NCBI RefSeq assembly: GCF_002994745.2
Contig: NC_037093.1
Coordinates: forward strand, 11,946,400-12,010,399
Reading direction: 5' to 3'
DNA length: 64,000 nucleotides
Source: Rosa chinensis
Taxonomy: Eukaryota; Streptophyta; Magnoliopsida; Rosales; Rosaceae
Each line of letters begins with the position of its first letter. The stretch's first letter is position 1. Made by a program: the position numbers and the translations under genes. Below, piece by piece: positions 24,184 through 36,048 of this stretch. The notes under the pieces are model-generated. The model was not told the origin of the DNA. It made no database searches and worked only from the letters and a program-made list of their open reading frames with translations.

Positions 24184-26123
24184 TGATTACACACATTTAT
24201 ATATGTGTAATTATATCTAAAACACTAGAATTAAGCTAATCCTCATGTCAATTATTATGTAATTAATATACTTTTATTTATTTTGTAGAAAATAAGTGGA
24301 GTTACGAAAAGCGTGAGAAAATGAGGCGAAATTGGAGCTAATTGGAATTATCGACAAAATGGTGAAAAAGTCAACATTAGTCAACCATGATTAACTCGAA
24401 ACGAGGAGATAGAAACCGATCACCCTAAAAATAATTTGGGTGGAGGTGCCTCAATACCAGAGCAAAAGAGAGAGAAAAGAAAATATATAGAATAATAGTG
24501 AGAGGGATTAATTAAACAATGTTCAATTAATTAAACAAATGTTTAATTAATTAGATAATTGTTTAATTAAAGGAGGAGGCACGTGGGCTGTGCATCAACA
24601 GAATGAAGATGGCTTGATTAACATTAATCATCTCCACCAATGACCATGTGACACGTGGCAAGAAAAAGAAAAAAGAGCAGTTTCCCAGCCACCCACACGG
24701 ACCATTGCTTTTTTCTCCTTTAATCACAGCGATCCATTGCTAACTCATTCTCGCCTCTCCCTTAAAAACACACGGACCACAGCTCACTTTGGGGATACCT
24801 TCACACATGTGCAACCATATATATATTGGAAACCCTATTCCTCTATTCTCCCGGACAGACCCGTAACCACAGTGGCCGCACACTCCACAAAAAACCCCAG
24901 ATCCCCTTTCTCCAACAGTGCCACAGCACACACCACCACCCACCTCCATTTATCATTCCTTCCCATTTTCTCTCACCCATCACCTCACACCCTCTCCTCT
25001 TCTCTTCTTTTCTCTAATTTCAATCTTTTGGGATTAGACACTCAAGACCTCAAGAGAATCATCATCAAGAGTACTACACCTTAATTTGGGTAGTTGGGTG
25101 AAGAAATTGCTTGATTCACACTAGCTCATAGCTAGAAGTGACCAAGCTAACTCTCCCATCTCTTCCTTATTATCTATTTCATAATTTTTATTTACTTTTG
25201 TTGATAGATTCTTGTATGGGTTGTGAGTAGTTCAATTTTGGGAGTTAGGGTTGTGAAGCCCTAACTCATCTTGTATAAATATTGATGCTTTAATTTTAAT
25301 AAATGCAATTTCCATTGTGTATGCTTTAAATCCGAATTTATTGGTCCTTAGAAGCATGTTTCTAGGCTTTGTCACCCTTTGAAATTATGTTGTGGGCAAT
25401 TGTGATGAATAGATTGATAAATTGACAACTTATTGGTCTTGTTGCATCTAGGATTTAAGTGTGGTGACCATTAGCTAGCTTAATTGTAGCTAAGCCTGCT
25501 TGGGTCTCTATTATCTTGCTCTCTAGGCCTCTAATTTTGGATATTGCGGCCCAAATTAGAGAGTTGATTGTGGCCCTAACCGGCATAATCGATACACCGA
25601 AAGGATAATTGGTTTAGTAGCCTTAACTGGTACTAGATACGGGACTCAACACATATAGGAAATGCATGCATTCGTGAAATTGGTATCAATATTTGCAAGA
25701 GAGTTAGTGTGAATCACCCGACACTTCCATGTTTCCATTAATTTGAAATCCAAATTTAATTTCTTGCTTGATAATTAGTTGTTTGCTTTTATTTTAGTTT
25801 GCATTTAATTTAGTTAATTCTCCATTCAAAACTTCCAAGCAAAATTCTATTTTCCATTGTGCATAACTCATTTGGGCTACAAGTTAGTAACTTTGATTAG
25901 GCTTAGTGTGAGCTAAGCCGAGCATTGCCGAGGCTTGGTGCCTTGTGAATATTATTTTACTTTATTTTATTTTTATTTTTCATCGTATGCTTTTGAGTCA
26001 CTCTAGTGCCAATTACCTCGGTTAGGTCCAACACCTAATCCTCGAGGTACGATAATCAAGGTTTTAATACTTCCCTTACTTGACAACGATTCGTACGCTT
26101 GCGAGAGTTTATGAACCAAGTCA
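24184..26123 (+). mobile_element. solo LTR, 1.94 kb, TSD GTTAC
   Basis: Starts TGATTACACACATTTATATA, ends ATGAACCAAGTCA, flanked by GTTAC at 24179-24183 and 26124-26128. The host antisense ORF reads on across it. Its 3' end (ACAACGATTCGTACGCTTGC) resembles LTRs of large plant Ty3/gypsy elements of the Athila kind, which I infer from memory of that end and the ~1.9-kb length. No internal coding domain. Confidence 0.85.
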
Positions 26124-26128
26124 GTTAC

Positions 26129-27194
26129 CATAGGGGCCTTCGAAGCCTAACGCCAAGGGTGCCACGCAGGGGCCCCTCCAAAAGAGACGGCGGCAAAATG
26201 TCGCCGAATAAGGTGATGAGGAGGATGACTCTAAGACAATCGGAGCCAGCCAGCAGAAGAGGGCGAAGCAGGCTTCACAGACGGAGACAGCAGCAGCAGC
26301 TGGGGAAGTGACGACCAGTGGGCTAGACTCGTTCAGATCTGGAGTTTCTGTTCCATCTTTGTGAGCGGCTCAGGTTTTGGAGGGATGGATGAGACGGTGC
26401 GCCCGACAGCCCTTCAACAGTCGCTATTTAGCTCGGCCTTCAAGCATTTGTCAGTCGGGCTTCACGAGTTATTCCTGGTGGCGTCGAAGTCGCCTGCTAC
26501 CCGTCAGCTGAAGGAGGAAATTGAAGGTCTCCGGAGAGAGTTGGGGGAGACATCCAAGAAGCTGGCGGACATCGAGCACCTCCTGTCCAAGGTGGATTAT
26601 GACTTGGTAGATTTGCGAGGCAAGCTGAATGTCTTCATTAACAGGGATGTGGAGCTGAACAACCGGGTGCAGCAACTGCAGCACAAAATGGCTCTGCTGC
26701 AAGAGCAAGTGGGCTCCAAGGGCCGACGTGTTGAGAATCTTCAGCGCAAGGTCGCCGCCAAGACAGCGGAGCTGAAGAAACTGGAGGGCGAGGTTGCCAG
26801 ACTGGGAGCTGAGAGGACTCGTGCCGATGTCGCTACCGTAGAGGCCTACAAGCAGCCTCCAGAGTTCAAGCATACTCTAACAAAGGTGGCGAAGGCTGGT
26901 GCAGCTGCCAACTTCGATATGCTGGATAAGAAGGGCATCATTGACTGGAGCAAAACGCCTCGGCCAACCGGGATATTGAGTCAGCCGCCAGCGCCTGCAG
27001 GTGGGCATGCCGTCAATCAAACTGAAGGTGTGCACTCTGGTAGCGGCGAGAGCAGTCAGCATCCGGCGGACGAGTCTCAGCAAACTCCAATGCCCACTCC
27101 TTCGGATGTGTCCCGTGCTAACTTTCTGGCGGCACACACCCGGGCAGATGGCACTATAGCGATGCCCAGTCCCACAGCTCCTGGGTCGGACTAG
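26129..27194 (+). CDS. antisense ORF of element 1, coiled-coil C-terminal part
   Basis: Continues the antisense ORF after the solo LTR; the main open frame is 26361-27194 (277 codons). Residues about 45-165 are a long charged coiled coil with leucine heptads (for example LKEEIEGLRRELGETSKKLA and LEGEVARLGAERTRA). A Pro/Ser/Gly-rich tail follows and ends APGSD. The same protein, on the opposite strand to pol again, is present in element 2 (38940-42975). Function unknown; coiled-coil structure is seen, the role is not inferred. Confidence 0.72.
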
Positions 27195-27799
27195 ACGAGT
27201 CATACGGTTGTCTAGCCCTCGCAGGTTGATGATGAAAACGCTGTTGCCGGTCCAACCAACCCATGAAGACATCCTTTGCTTTTTGTTGTTTTTTTTGTTA
27301 TTGTTGTTTCCACTGAGGCGTTTTTTATCTATACTTGGACAAAATTTTTGGTTGGGGAGTCCCAACCTAGATTTATAATGAAAAGCTATTTTCGTTGAAA
27401 TTTTCTAAGTGTGATTTCCGCTGATAATATGTTGGCGTTGTTTGAATGTTTGTATACCGCTAGAACTTTGACTTATGCTTTTGTTAATCAATGAAACACT
27501 AAAGAAATTAAAATTGTTCCAAGTGCATGATGTAGCGGACGTTGTCCACTGACTGTTGTTGCCGTTGCCAGTTAACTTGTGCTATGGAGAACAATGTTTT
27601 GAATAATTCCTCGTTTCATTGATAGCTGAGAGATAAACATTTACAAAAGAGGGAGAGTACCCGCTGGGTAGCTTCCCTTAGCTAAATATGGTACAAAAAT
27701 TTAGTGAAGTCAAGATGCTTATGGGTAGCAGCATAACATTTACTTGTAGTAATACCGGAGGTGTTCAGTATTCCAAGGGTGGGTCGATGTGACGCCATC
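27195..27799. other. non-coding spacer between antisense ORF and pol
   Basis: The 3' ends of two converging reading frames face each other here: the antisense ORF from the left and integrase from the right. No other feature seen. Element 2 has the matching spacer at 38281-38940. Confidence 0.6.
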
Positions 27800-29024
27800 C
27801 GTGTCCATTAAGTAGAAAGTGCCGGGGCTGACGACTTCTACTATTTTGAATGGTCCTTCCCAAGTGGGACAGAGTGTCGTTGGTGGTGGAATGACTTCCT
27901 TCATAACCCAGTCCCCAAGTTGGAGGTTCCGGGTTTTGACTCTGGCGTTAAAGAAACGCGATACTCATTGCTTGTTTTGCAAGTTGTGCAAATGGGCCTT
28001 GTGGCTCTTTTCCTCGAGGAGATCCTTGTTGAGGTTGATGCCATCGTCGTTGGTCTCGGAGCAGTAGCCCTCGACCCTAGCGGTAGATTAGGTGACTTCG
28101 ATGGGTAGGACGGCCTCAGTCCCGAACATCATACAAAACTTCCGATAGCGGATGTTGGGGTTGTCCGGATGGCCCACAGAACTTCCGGTAGCTTCTTCGC
28201 CTATAAACCCTTGGCATCATCGAGATTCTTTTTAGCAGTTTCTTGATTATCTTGTTTGCCGCTTCAACTTGTCCGTTGGTTTGGGGGTGAGCCACATATG
28301 CAAAGCACATCTTGGTGCCCAGATTAGCGGTGAAAGATATGATATCCTTGTTATTGAACTGTGCTCCGTTGTCTGTGATGATGGTATGCGGGACGCCGTA
28401 GCGGCAATAGATGTTCTTCCAGAGGAAGTGAGTCACCTTGGCGGTAGTTATTGCTGTCAGCGATTCCGCCTCTATCCATTTGCTGCTGTAATCGATGGCA
28501 ACAATGATATACTTGAACTGCCCTTTAGCAGTTGGTAATTTGCCAACTTGGTCGAGGCCTCAAGTTGAGTGAATCCATGAATCGATGATTATCGATAGGG
28601 GCTTTGCCGGGGCATGAGAGAGGTCAGCGTATTGTTGACACTTGTGGCAGGACTTGGAGACTTCTCTGGCGTCGTCGCCGAGCGTGGGACAAAAGTACCC
28701 CTGCTGCATGGTGCGATTTTCCAGAGACCTGGCACCTAAATGATTTCCACATTCCCCTGCGTGTATCATTGCCAGAATGACATTTCCCTCCTCTGGGGTC
28801 AAACACTGGAGGTTGGGATGGGTGAACCCTTGGCGGTAAAGCTTGCCATTTTGTATGTTGTAGCGGGTTGCCCTCCGCTTGAGTTGCCATGCTTCAACCT
28901 TGTCGGTTGGCAGCATTCCATTGCGCTTGTATTCGATTATTTCATCCATCCAACTAGGGTTGACTTCAATGTTGAAAATTTTCGCTAGGGTTTTGTTGAT
29001 ACTTGGCTTCTCAAGACATTCCAC
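27800..29024 (-). pseudogene. integrase of element 1
   Basis: Integrase inserts the cDNA. The zinc-binding head is in 28560-29024: a histidine block near HAGECGNHLGARSL and CHKCQQY. The core continues at 28116-28436 with YGVPHTIITDNGAQF (second catalytic Asp) and HPQTNGQVEAANK (catalytic Glu). The first Asp region between these frames is damaged, and the C-terminal part to about 27800 is frameshifted relative to the intact copy in element 2 at 37288-38280. Confidence 0.85.
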
Positions 29025-29059
29025 CCTTGTGTCTGCTGACTTTAGTGTGGTTGAGTGGT

Positions 29060-29960
29060 TGCTAATCTTGCCAGTGAATCAGCCTTGGCGTTCTTTTCCT
29101 TGGGGATTTGTGTGATAGTGTGGAATTTAAATTTCCTGAGGAGAGTCTTGACATATCCCAAGTATGCCGCTAGTTGTTTGTCTTTGGCTTGGAAATTGTC
29201 CTTGACCTAGTTGACGACTAGTTGGGAGTTGCTGAATATGTTGACGATGTCAGCGCCGGAGTCGATGGCGAGGAGCAAACCTGTAATGAGTGCTTCATAC
29301 TCTGCCATGTTATTTAAGGCTGTGAAATTGAACTTCAATGCATACTCCATGTTCAATCCCCCTGGTCCTATTAATATAACTCTGGCACCGCAAGCCTTGG
29401 CACAGGTGGAGCCGTCCACATGGAGGTTCCAGTCTGACTCCTGTTTGAGTATTGGTTCCTCAACGGTTATCATTGTCGTGTTGCATTCTTTTGTCCTGAG
29501 GCTGGGTTCATCTTGACACTCAGTGAGCTCAGCGATGAAGTCTGCCACCGCCTAGCCTTTCATGGAGGTGCGTGGCTTGTACTCGATATCAAACTCGCTG
29601 AGCTCGATAGCCCATTTGCTGAGGAGTCCCTAGTGTTTAGGGTTCTGCATAACCTGCTTTAGGGTTGATTTGTCAAAACATGGATTGTGTAGGCTTGGAA
29701 GTACTGGCGGAGACGTCTAGCCGCAACAATGAGTGCAAGGGCTAGCTGCTCTAGGGGGGTATACCTAGTTTTAGCGCCGTTCATGCCTCTGCCGGCATAG
29801 AACACCAGGAGCTCGTCCTGTCCCTCTCTTCGTGCTATGGCGCAGCTGACCGCAGAAGGGGATACCGCTAGATATATGTAGAGTATTTCGCCCTATACAG
29901 GAATGGAGAGAAGTGGGATTGCCGCTAAATATTCCTTCAAACTTTGGAACGCCGCCTCAC
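29060..29960 (-). pseudogene. RNase H and archaeal-type RNase H of element 1
   Basis: 29549-29960 carries the usual gypsy RNase H block (frames reading DELLVFYAGRGMNGAKTRYT and LEQLALALIVAARRLRQYF), broken by stops. 29207-29548 carries a second RNase H: NLHVDGSTCAKACGARVIL, NNMAEYEALITGLLLA and IFSNSQLVVN. In the usual family sequence the last block is FSDSQ, so one catalytic Asp appears as Asn here. The dual arrangement is typical of the Tat group. Confidence 0.8.
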
Positions 29961-29970
29961 AGTCCGGGGT

Positions 29971-30978
29971 CTAGTCAATTTCCTTCTTATGGGTCCTCTT
30001 CATGGCTTTGAAGAATGGAAGACATCTGTCGGTGAGTTTAGAGATGAACCGAGAAAGGGCGGTTAGCTTGCCCTGAAGGCTTTGAATGTGCATCTTCCAC
30101 ACCAGGGACTTCATGTTGAGGATGGTGTGCACTTTGTAAGGGTTAGCCTCTATGCCTTGTTCGCTGATGATGTAACTCAGAAATTTGCTAGCGGTGACGC
30201 CAAAAAAATATTTTTCCGGGTTAAGGCTCAAACCGAAGGCCAAGAGAATGGCGAATATGATGCGGAGGTTTGCCACATGTCCGCTGGCCTTGATGCTTTT
30301 GACTAGCATGTCATCCACGTAGACTTCTATTATTTTGCTGAGATGCTCAGCGAACATGGTGTTCATCAACCACTGGTATGTTGCCCCAACGTTCTTCAAT
30401 CTGAAAGGCATGACATTGTAATAGTATAGGCCCTTGTCGGTTGTGAAGGTGGTGCATTCTTGGTCGCCGGGGTGCATCTTGATTTGATTATACCCGGAGA
30501 AGGCTTCCATCATGCTGAGCAGCTTATGCCCCGCTGTTGCATCGACCAGCTGATCAATGCGGGGTAGCGGGAAACTATCCTTTGGGCATGCCTTGTTAAG
30601 ATCCTTGAAGTATACACACATTTGCCACTTTCCGCTAGGTTTCTTTACCATGACCAAGTTGGAAAGCCATCGAGGATAATTGACTTGGCGGATGAACCCA
30701 ATCCCTTATAGCTTTGTGGCTTCCTCCCTTATTGCACGATATCTTTCTTCATCAAAGGCTCTTCTCTTCTGCTTTATTGGATAGAAAGATGGTTTAATAC
30801 TCAACTTGTGTGTGATAATCTCAGGGGAGATGCCTGGCATGTCAGCATAAGCCCATGCAAAGACGCCAACGTTATCCCGCATAAATTGTGTGAGTTCCGC
30901 CACTATCTCTGGGGTTAGTTGAGCGCCGATGCGAACCGTCCGCTCAGGGTGTTCGTCAGAGATGCTGATAACCTGCAA
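29971..30978 (-). pseudogene. reverse transcriptase of element 1
   Basis: Two overlapping frames: 30706-30978 (HKLSIKPSFYPIKQKRRAF, the linker before RT) and 29971-30657 (RT proper). RT blocks seen: MVMVKKPSGKWQMCVYFKDL, NKACPKDSFPLPRIDQLVDA, EAFSGYNQIKMHPGD, and EVYVDDMLVKS with the catalytic YVDD. In block A the first Asp (normally VDF) reads VYF, a change that should kill activity. A stop and frameshift lie near 30690. Confidence 0.85.
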
Positions 30979-31950
30979 GGATGTTTCTGCGTTGATAGTT
31001 CCTTCTTTACATATTTCTCCTCGCCGTCTCTAGGATCTTCAATTGCATCCGTCAACAGCACATGATTTCCCACTGTCAGGATCTCATGGCGGCGCATTGA
31101 CCGTGCCACAGTTGTTGAGTAACATTGTCGTGCCATCTGTTGACTCCCCATCACACAGCCCGTGCCATTGGGTGTAGGAAACTTCATGAGAAGCATATAC
31201 CTGACAATGATGCACTTTAGCTTGTTGAGCGCTGGTCGACCGATGATGGCATTATATGAACTGAAGCAGTCGACAACGATGAACTCTATATGTATCTCCT
31301 CTGTGCACGAGCTAGCGCTGATGGCTAGGCGCATGTAGTCAAAACCTAGTGGTTGTGTGATGTCGCCAGAGAAGTTGAGCAAGGGCTTGTGATCTTGGAG
31401 TAATTTTCTATTCTGCTAAAGTTGGTTGTAGTAGCCAGTGAAGATGAGATTGATAGCGGATTCGCTGTAGACAATGACTCTTCCCACTGACCATTTATTG
31501 AGCATGGCGTCAATCAAGAATGGATCGTTGTGGGGGAGATGCACTCCACGCTCTTCTTCCTCAGAGAAGGTAATGGGTTCCCAACCAGACCTTGGGAGTT
31601 CAACGAATCTCTCATAGTGGATGTTGAAAACTTCTTTGGGGTGGTTAGGGCGTGTATAGCGCTTTCTTGCCCTATGAGACATATTAATGATGGGAGTACC
31701 GCAGTCGATGGTGTTAATGCGCCGTATGGGCTTGATGTTGGCAATCACTGGTGGAGGCTGACGCACCTTGAATTAGTCCAACTTGCCGTACGATACAAAG
31801 TCTCAATTGCCGTTTTGACAGCATTGCAGTTGTTAGTGTTGTGACTGTTGTCCTTGTGGTATTTGCACCACTTGCCGGTGTTTCTTGGTTTGCCCACCCT
31901 TGGGTACTTTCTTGGGGGTGGCGGTGGGATTTGGTCCTTGCATTGACTGT
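30915..31950 (-). pseudogene. gag tail and aspartic protease of element 1, truncated
   Basis: 31745-31950 encodes QCKDQIPPPPPRKYPRVGKP and GKWCKYHKDNSHNTNNC, a Cys/His knuckle-like end of gag. Upstream gag is missing because element 2 begins at 31951. 30915-31382 and 31416-31766 contain the protease region; the family DSG active site is degraded (SESAINLIF in place of DSGS.VN.IF). The SSYNAIIGRPALNKLKCIIV block after it is kept. Confidence 0.78.
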
Positions 31951-32456
31951 TGTACTTACATGAGCATTTGCAAGCATAATTAGCTATAATGAGCCACACT
32001 CATGATACTGCCAGCGGTACCAACTAACCCCAACTGTGTGACCTACGGAAGCACAGCCAAACAGGCTACCACCTGAGCCCCGGCTTGCCCCCAGATCACG
32101 GCTGACGTGCCACACCAAGTTACCATCAGTAGCTTCAGAAGCTGGGGACTGAAGCACATCAGTCCCACATCAAAAACATGGAGAAGATGATCAGTTCCTT
32201 CCTCACCTATAAAAGGTCCTCTCCTCTCTCCTCATTAATTACACAATTAATACTTACCTACTGTTACTTTGTCAACACAAATACATTGACTAACTTAGGC
32301 ATCAGAGAAGTGAAGACCGCCCAGCGCGGTCTCTCTCTGACGCCCTCTGTATTTCATTTGACAGGTAGCGGGAACTCTGAGTATCACAGGTTGCGGTCCG
32401 CCCATCGGACCAGCATTAACAAAGGTTTAGCTACCGCTGAACTTTAAGCATTAACA
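31951..32456 (+). repeat. 5' LTR of element 2, 506 bp
   Basis: TGTACTTACATGAGC... to ...GCATTAACA. Contains CACCTATAAAAGGTCC (TATA-type promoter) near 32208. The matching LTR of element 1 confirms both ends. Confidence 0.88.
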
Positions 32457-32478
32457 TTGACGCCATCTGTGGGAACCC
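32457..32478 (+). other. primer binding site of element 2
   Basis: TTGACGCCATCTGTGGGAAC immediately follows the LTR; plant Ty3 elements of this group commonly have TTGGCGCC(A/G)TCTGTGGGAA at this place. The tRNA used is not assigned. Confidence 0.6.
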
Positions 32479-32509
32479 TTGAAAAGAAGGCCATCCCACC
32501 ACATCCACC

Positions 32510-33796
32510 ATGACTAACGGTAGCGGAGAAATCACTGAGCAGGCGGATCAATCCGCCAACCCCCACCTCCCCAACCCAGTGATCAACGTCAATCCAGCGG
32601 TTAACATTAACCGTGCACTATTCAACACGCCGGTCAACCCCCGCGGGGAACCACAGGCCAGTTCCCAGGTCCCACCAACCCAAACTACAGCGGTGGCTCG
32701 GCCGAGTGGCAGCCACCCTCCGGTATAGGACCTCGCCGCTATGTATGAGCTGGCACTGGCGGACCTTCACAAGGCAAACTGAGAGCTCGAGTAGGAGCAC
32801 AGAGGAAAGGCTGAGGCCCAAAATCAGGTGGTCACGCTGATGTCAAAATTTGACGAGCTGAAGAAGGCGCTGGAAGCAAATGCCAACCCAGCCCAAAGCA
32901 AGCAGTCGCGGAGCACTAGGCGCAGTCAGCCCAACACCGGCGGATTGGTACCCGGACCAATCATACAGATATAGGTACCGTTGAACCCACCAGAGCTACG
33001 AGGAATAGGACCACCTCCTGATCCCCAACTAATGTTGGAGCAGGAGGCGGAGTCACAGCCGCATACCAGCCGCTCAACAATCAGGGCCAGAACCGAGGGT
33101 AAAATACATGTCCCTAGGCGAGAGCTGGTTCAGTGGAACATCTAGAAGGGACCCCATGGAAGCACAACCGCCATCATACTTTAGCAGATGCAACAACTAT
33201 AGCAAAGGCTAATCCGAGCTGAAGCGGGCGCCCCAGCGCCAATACCAAATCCACTCTTTGCATCCAGATCAGGACCATTCACCGCCAAGATCTTGCATGC
33301 TATCCACCCAGCGCATGCTAAGATGCCAAAGATGTCACATTACGGCAAGATGACTGACCCCTTTGTCCATATGGATACCTTCAAAAAAGTCACCAATAAC
33401 AAGGGGTTCGATGATGCCACCCTCTGCCACTTGTTCAGCGAAACACTAGATAGTGAGGCGATGAGTTGGTTTTTTGAGTGCTCGCCAGGATCCATTGACT
33501 CATTTCATGCCCTATCAAATGCTTTCCTTTCTCGGTTCATCCTATTGGCTGCCGGACACCACAATACAACTCAGCTATTCAGCCTCAAGCGGGGGGTGGA
33601 GGAAACGTTGAAGACGTTTGTCACCAGGTGGCGAGCGGCAACATCCCAGTGCCGCGATCTTGATAAAACAATGGCGCTTGCAGCTTTCAAGCAGGGACTC
33701 CTCAAGGGACCATTTCTCCATCACCTCAATTACAACCATCCAAATGCCGCTTATGACCATGTCATGAGTGAGGCTGTCATCCATGCACAAGCATAA
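32510..33796 (+). pseudogene. gag of element 2
   Basis: Starts at the ATG of MTNGSGEITEQADQSANPHL; interrupted by a stop at 32726 and others. The retrotransposon gag domain is open at 33293-33796 and includes MTDPFVHMDTFKKV, AMSWFFECSPGSIDSF, LSRFILLAAG and LKRGVEETLKTFVTRW. These blocks match the retrotrans_gag family (capsid-type core). Confidence 0.83.
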
Positions 33797-34038
33797 TTCA
33801 TTACATACGGAGAAGCCCCCCACCACCACCAACGCATGTAAAGTCTACCCAACCCTCCACCAGCCATCAGGAAACCGCTAGCAAAACCTCTGCTACACCG
33901 CCAACTGATAAAAAGAGAGAATGGCAACAAAGCAACCACCAGAGCAAGTGGCAGAAGGACCAGCATTACAATAGGGGTAGCCGCTCATTTCATGGGGATA
34001 ACCGTAATAAACAAACGGAGCCATCCCAGCGGTACGCA

Positions 34039-34938
34039 GTGTTTACAGTCCTCACGGCCTTATACGAGGAAATATATGACCAGTGCAAGGACCAGATACC
34101 GCCACCACCCCCAAGGAAATACCCAAGGGTGGGAAAGCCCAGAAACACTGGCAAGTGGTGCAAATATCACGAGGACAGCAGCCACAACACCAACAATTGC
34201 AATGCCCTCAAAACAGCCATCGAGACATTATACCGAGACGGTAAGATGGAACAATTCAAGGTGCACCAACCGCCACCCGTGATTGCCAAAATTGAGCCCT
34301 TAGGCTGCATCAACACCATCGACGGTGGTGCTCCAATCACTAACATGTCTCACAGAGCAAAAAAGCACTATGCACGTGCTAACCACCCTAAAGAGGTGTG
34401 CAATATTCGCTATGAGAGATCCGCAAAACTACCCAAATCTGGTTGGGAGCCCATTACCTTCTCAGAGGAGGAGGAGCGCGGAGTACATCTGCCCCACGAC
34501 GATCCATTCTTGATCGACGCCATACTCGATAAATGGTCAGTGGGAAGGATCCTTCTCGACAGCGGCTCCGTTGTAAATGTCATCTTCAACAAGTGCTATG
34601 ACAAACTTCGGCGGAACAAAAAACTACTACAGGATCATGAGCAACTACTTAGCTCCTCCAGTGACGTCACACAGCCATTGGGTTCCGACTACATGGGACT
34701 AGTCATCGGCGCCAGTCCATATATGGCGGAAATCCATACAGAGTTCATCATTGTGGACTGCTTCAGTTCATATAACGCCATCATTGGTCGACTGACACTT
34801 AACAAACTCAAATGCATCATTGCCGGGTACATGCTCCTCATGAAGTTCCCTACTCCCAATGGAACAGGCTGTGTGAAGGGGCTAACTGGCACGAGAGTGC
34901 TATTCCACAACTGTGGCACGATCAGTACACCGCCATGA
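34039..34938 (+). pseudogene. gag C-terminus and aspartic protease of element 2
   Basis: Open frame of 299 codons. N-terminal part: PPPPPRKYPRVGKPRNTGKW then CKYHEDSSHNTNNC, a Cys/His motif. The protease is better kept than in element 1: ILLDSGSVVNVIF has the catalytic DSG, and FSSYNAIIGRLTLNKLKCII follows. It ends at 34938 by frameshift ahead of the RT linker. Confidence 0.82.
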
Positions 34939-34959
34939 AATCCTAACATTGGGAATCAT

Positions 34960-36048
34960 GCCGCGACACCTGATATCTTTGAGGACCCCAGGAATGACGA
35001 GAAGAAGTATGTTAAAAAAGAGCTTGTCAACCCAGAAACATCCTTAAGGATTATCAGCATATCCGACAAATACCCTGAGCGGACAGTCCGCATCGGCACC
35101 CAGCTAGACCCAAAGGTAGCGGATAAACTCACCCAATTTCTACGTGACAACGCCGCTGTCTTTGCATGGTCCTACACTGACATGCCAAGCATCTCCTCCG
35201 AGATCATCACCCACAAATTGAGTATCAAACCATCCGCCTACCCTACCAAGTAGCGACGAGGGGCCTTCGATGAGGAGAGATACTGTGCAATAGGGGAAAA
35301 GGTTGCCAAGCTCCAGAGCATTGGATTCATCCGCCAAGTAAATTACCCTCTGTGGATTTCCAACTTGGTCATGGTCAAAAAACCCAGCAGAAAGTGGCGA
35401 ATGTGTGTCGATTTCAAGGGCCTCAACAAGGCATGCCCTAAAGACAGTTTCCCGCTAGCTCACATAGACCAACTGGTTGATGCAACCGACGACCACGAGC
35501 TACTCAGCATGATGGACGCCTTCTCCGGCTACAATCAGATCAAGATGCACCCTGGTGACCAAAAGTGCACCTCCTTCACCACCGACAAGGGCCTATACTG
35601 CTACAATGTCATGCCTTTCGGTTTGAAGAACGCCGGTGCAACTTACCAGCGGTTGATGAATGCTATGTTCGTGGAGCATCTGGGAAAAATCATTAAGGTC
35701 TACGTGGACGATTTGTTGGTATAAAGCATAAAGGCCAGCGGACACGTGGCAAACCTCATAATTATATTCGCCATTCTCTTGGCCTACGGTATACGCCTTA
35801 CAGAAAAATTCTTCTTCGGCGTCACCGCCAACAAATTTCTAGGTTACATAGTCAGTGAGCGGGGCATAGAGGCCAACCCTGACAAGGTGCAAGCCATCCT
35901 CAACATGAAGGCTCCAGAATGGAAAAAGCACGTTCAAAGCCTCCAAGGAAAACTAACCGCCCTCTCTCGATTTATCTCAAGACTCACTGACAGATGCCTC
36001 CAGTTTTTCAAAGTCCTGAAGACAACCCACAAGAAGGTCATCGACTAG
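34960..36048 (+). pseudogene. reverse transcriptase of element 2
   Basis: The linker runs from about 35040 to a TAG near 35251. RT is open at 35365-35724: MCVDFKGLNKACPKD (with the VDF that element 1 has lost), MDAFSGYNQIKMHPGD, PFGLKNAGATYQRLMN and KVYVDDLLV, then a TAA directly after YVDD. The frame continues at 35746-36048 with GVTANKFLGYIVSERGIEAN and LTALSRFISRLTDRC. One stop separates the two parts. Confidence 0.86.

Larger units (their letters stand above)
18306..31950 (-). mobile_element. element 1: Ty3/gypsy (Tat-like) retrotransposon with antisense ORF, 5' truncated
   Basis: Read on the minus strand: gag tail and protease, RT with YVDD, RNase H, a second archaeal-type RNase H, integrase, an opposite-strand ORF region (22735-27194), polypurine tract and 3' LTR. 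Dual RNase H and an antisense ORF downstream of pol are known features of the Tat group (Grande, Ogre, Retand relatives); placing it there is inference from these traits. Gag is cut at 31950 exactly where the LTR of element 2 starts, so the 5' LTR is not in view. Pol is broken by several stops and frameshifts. Nested inserts: a hAT element in the LTR and a solo LTR in the antisense ORF. Confidence 0.88.
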
